Program-made: the position numbers and the translations under genes
NCBI GenBank assembly: GCA_028023455.1
Contig: JAQFVV010006341.1
Span: forward strand, 2,422,001-2,486,000
Direction: 5' to 3'
Origin: Epiperipatus broadwayi
Lineage: Eukaryota > Onychophora > Udeonychophora > Euonychophora > Peripatidae
Length of the DNA stretch: 64,000 bases
Notes under the pieces: generated by a model
What the model was told of the DNA's origin: nothing
Databases searched by the model: none
What the model saw: only the letters and a program-made list of their open reading frames with translations
Shown: in pieces, positions 60,929-64,000 of the stretch
Layout of the letters: every line of letters begins with the position of its first letter
Numbering within the stretch: position 1 is the first letter of the stretch

Positions 60929-62680
60929 ATGTTGGAAGGTATTAAGCATCACTTCCAGGAAATCCTTCAAAAAGATCCTCAAACACCACTCACTATATGG
61001 AAAAACCAAGAAGTTCCAGACATGCATTGCATAACGGAATCCATGCTACAAAACAAAATCACATCCCTCAGGGATCGAATACATCCTGGGCTTCATGGCA
61101 TTCCATGCTTCATTCTAGTCCACCTCAGCAAATTTTCAATACCAATTATCCATAGAATGATAGACCACCTAACAGATGGAAACAAAATTATCCCCAATCT
61201 TTACCTGATTGCCATGGTACCCTTCCTTCAGAAAAATAAACCGCCATCAGAGCTCATGAGTCTTTGACCCATCTCAATGTCCCCTCCAATTATTAAAATC
61301 ATTGAATCCACTATAAAAGACATCATTCAAGAAGGTATTCTCAATTACATTTCTCCATTCCAGTTTGCCAAAAAAGGCTCATCAACCACCTTAGCTATGG
61401 CGCAAGTTAAATCCCTAGTTGATCATTTAAGAACAAACAGAAAATCTAAACCAATTGCTGTTCAATTGGATATAGCTGCCACATTTGATTCAGTCAGGAT
61501 CAACATCCTGCTTAAAACTCTGGCTGACTATGCAGTACCCAAACCATACCTCCAAATCATAAGTAATCTTAAAAACAGACACATACTGATATCCTTAGAC
61601 GGAAGAACCTCTGACAGTTTCAAACCATCACATTCAATTCCACAAGGATCCCCTCTTAGTGCATTTCTTTTCATTGCTTACATCAATCCACTCCTGTTAG
61701 ACAATCAAAGACAACTTCCAGGAGTCTACATTCCCAGACTAAAGAGGGAGATAGGAATCCTCGCATATATGGATATCTTCATAGTCTTGCCATCACAGAA
61801 ATATCTTGGTCATCTCAACAAAATTTTAAATGACTACACTCACCAATACAAATTTTCCTTCAATCTTCAAAACTCATCTGCATGAAGATTGCTACAGGGA
61901 AGATTACAACTTCCTTGGACAACCACAGAATTTCCTAGGTATTCCCTTTCACAAACCATCTACAATCATCACATCACAAATTCAAAATGAAATATTAAAA
62001 TCTGCCAGCAAAATAACATCACTTGCTAAGGTTTACCTTTCACTTCATGTGAAGGTGGCCTTACTTCTAACATGGTCCTTTCCCTCAAAATTAATTATTA
62101 CCTCCCAATTATTAAACCTACCAAGATCTTTGTCAGTAAAATTAATTCACTTTGCTCTAGGTTGTTCTGGGGTGGGAAAACTGTTGCCATCAGTCTACAA
62201 GGCATGCGCCGTCCCTGCTGGCTGAATGGTCTTTCACTCTCCCTATACATTTTTTCTCCAAAAAAGCCCCAATCTTATTCATAAATTAACTCTTGTTTTG
62301 ACAACTTCCAAGTCTATATGCCAGTTGACCCCACCGACCGACCACCACTCCTCAAACAAGATTGGATATCATCCTTAACCTCTGTTTCTCAATGCCTTTA
62401 CAACTGTCCTGCAACTGCTTATTCCTCCAAAATGAAATACTGGGATGCATATAATCTACATCATCCTCAAACATATTCTCCTATTTCCAGACTTAACATA
62501 TCCAACAAGAAAATCATATCACAGTTTAAATTTTGGAGCCTCGAACCAAAATTCCTGGACTTCATAATAAAAATAAATCTTGATGCCCTACTAACTAAAT
62601 GGTTTTTGGTAAACAGAAGAGGATTCAATAACATTTACCCGCTATGCCAACTCTTGTGGCCGGGAATCAGAGACATTTGA
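60929..62680 (+). pseudogene. LINE reverse transcriptase ORF2, frameshifted
   Basis: Non-LTR RT, which would copy its RNA at the nicked target. Blocks in order: SMLQNKITSLRD, HPGLHGIPCFILVHLSKF (block 1), IAMVPFLQKNKPPSE (block 2), a stop in place of the usual Arg after LMSL, then IKIIESTIKDII, SPFQFAKKGSSTTLAM, AVQLDIAATFDSVRI (block A; the first catalytic Asp is present), IPQGSPLSAFLFIAYINPLL (block B) and LAYMDIFIVLPSQK. In the last block the usual DD is M-D-I, so the second Asp is lost. Later frames give CSRLFWGGKTVAISLQGMRR and KFWSLEPKFLDFIIKI. At least four frame changes or stops. Clade is uncertain (Tx1/L1- or R1-like). Confidence 0.85.
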
Positions 62681-63310
62681 GCACATTTTGAACATCTGCC
62701 CCAATCTCAACAGTATCAATTAATCCACACAAACTCAAAGATCAACTTTCAAATAATTAACTGAATCCAACACTGCCTTGGCACAAAAACATTTACATGG
62801 ATAAGACTATCCACATTCCTCACCTTTTCCATCTGGTCTGTCTGCTGCAAGCTAGCCTTTGAAGGAGCTCATTTAAATCCTTTCCAACTCTTCATTAACA
62901 TCATCAACAACATCAATAAAAGGGATGAAATCCTCTCTACCTCTACAGCCGTCTTTGAGACATGGAGACCGTTTGAAGTCCTGATACAACAATAATGCAA
63001 ACACTGCAACAAACTCACATCAAACCCACCATCAAAAAGCAATATATTTAATATCACTATAAATACTCTATGGTCACTCTAGGCATCAACCTGCTGCAGG
63101 AACACAATGTCGTTCAATGGAAATACTGCAACCACTATCAATACAAAGTTGTACAAGATAAACCAATGTCCACATAATACTACATGCATGAGAACTCTTG
63201 ACCTTTTAATCAAGCTTAAACTGTTAGCCTGTCTATCACAATACTATGTATATTTTGTGTTAAATAAATTTCTTGATAAAAAAATAAAAATATGGGTTTT
63301 AAAAAATATT
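62640..63310 (+). pseudogene. LINE ORF2 C-terminus and 3' end
   Basis: YPLCQLC, then after a frameshift ESETFEHILNICPNLN, complete a CCHC-type motif seen at the C-terminus of LINE ORF2 proteins. Further on, FSIWSVCCKLAFEGAHLNPF and STAVFETWRPFEVL continue the tail. The element probably ends near the A-rich GATAAAAAAATAAAAATA at ~63277-63294. The frame 63107-63334 overlaps this 3' region and is not a gene. Confidence 0.7.
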
Positions 63311-63339
63311 TTCAGTAAAGAAAAGTATATGTAAATGTG

Positions 63340-64000
63340 TTTCCTCAATTTATTAATATTTTTTTAAAATTTTATTCATACAATAATTTTTATTATACAT
63401 ATGCATATTGGCTGCAGAAAGAAGTTTGCTATTAACTGAAAGAGACCCTTTGATTCCTCTTGGAGGCCTTAAAGAAACTGAGCAGGGCAAATTCCTAAAT
63501 GTCCACTCCACATGTTCTTGTCATTACAACCGTTATTACTATATGATTATTTATATAGTATATAAAAATGGATAAGCTGCTCATCAACATGCATTCCCTA
63601 GCATGATGATTTTATTGGCTTTTTACCCGAGTTTAAGATAAAGCAACATTATGGTCTTTCTTCTCAGTTGCCTGATCAGTCAGAAAAATGTATGTTAATA
63701 AAAAAAATTTTTCTAATAGATGTATATAATTATGACACAAAAATAAACCATGGCCCTTATTCCCAGGAGAGTGTAAAGTCACCAGCTAAGGCAGCAGTTG
63801 GTGGCTGAAGGTGGGTGCTAAGAATCCCAATTGCGAACTCAGGCTGCCATTTATTGACTTTTTATTTAGATACTTAGAACTGCAGATCACTTTCCAGTGA
63901 AGGAAGATTACAAAAACTTCAAACTACCATCTCATATTAAATGGGACATTATTGGATTTTGTAAAGTTAGATGAAAATGTGAAAAGACAATTGATTTTAA
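63340..64000. other. Unassigned DNA
   Basis: More even base composition from 63420 to 63520 and 63750 to 63930, but no ORF or motif recognised. Confidence 0.5.

Overview
The window is strongly AT-rich eukaryotic, almost certainly metazoan, nuclear DNA, packed with decayed and nested transposable elements. No complete host gene, rRNA gene, CRISPR array or canonical tRNA gene was recognised. The animal cannot be named from the sequence. The Ty3/gypsy lineages (one with a D-S-G protease and an NHTMNESTGFAP-type integrase, two Mag/K02A2.6-like), the hAT elements with an nTCTAGAn target and the many foldback elements suit a large, repeat-rich invertebrate-type genome, but that is inference.

Layout. 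1-2.34 kb: AT-rich DNA with one weak membrane-exon candidate on the minus strand. 2.34-15.79 kb: a long Ty3/gypsy element (gypsy-1, + strand) with ~2.9 kb LTRs and a broken gag-PR-RT-RNaseH-IN region at 8.5-12.3 kb. Its right LTR abuts an APE-type LINE on the minus strand (15.79-18.7 kb) whose 3' third is missing, so gypsy-1 probably landed inside that LINE. 20.95-25.11 kb: gypsy-2 (+), a Mag-like element with ~0.45 kb LTRs, most of RT deleted and a 482-bp MITE inside it with a perfect 8-bp target duplication. 25.6-29.8 kb: mostly unassigned, with the only CpG-richer patch. 29.82-38.32 kb: a young-looking LTR retrotransposon on the minus strand with 2.6 kb LTRs, a tRNA-Lys-like PBS, a polypurine tract and one intact 406-codon gag-like ORF but no pol. 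38.4-40.7 kb: SINE-like and foldback repeats. 40.78-46.61 kb: a 5.8-kb hAT-ended element with no transposase. 50.72-55.53 kb: gypsy-3 (+), again without PR/RT, containing a 0.9-kb hAT relative that itself carries a small hairpin insertion. 57.2-58.4 kb: two inverted-repeat elements and a LINE tail. 60.4-63.3 kb: a second LINE (+) with a recognisable RT.

How the pieces relate. The gag-only element and gypsy-1 have homologous capsid regions, similar LTR ends (ACTGGTAYA) and the same TGGCGCC primer-binding core, so the gag-only element is plausibly mobilised by a relative of gypsy-1. The 5.8-kb and 0.9-kb hAT elements share both ends and target preference and must have used transposase from elsewhere. 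The two LINEs share a post-RT segment. The best candidate for something undescribed is the gag-only long-LTR element. Next are the transposase-less 5.8-kb hAT element and the double palindrome at 57.3 kb, which contains a hammerhead-like core.
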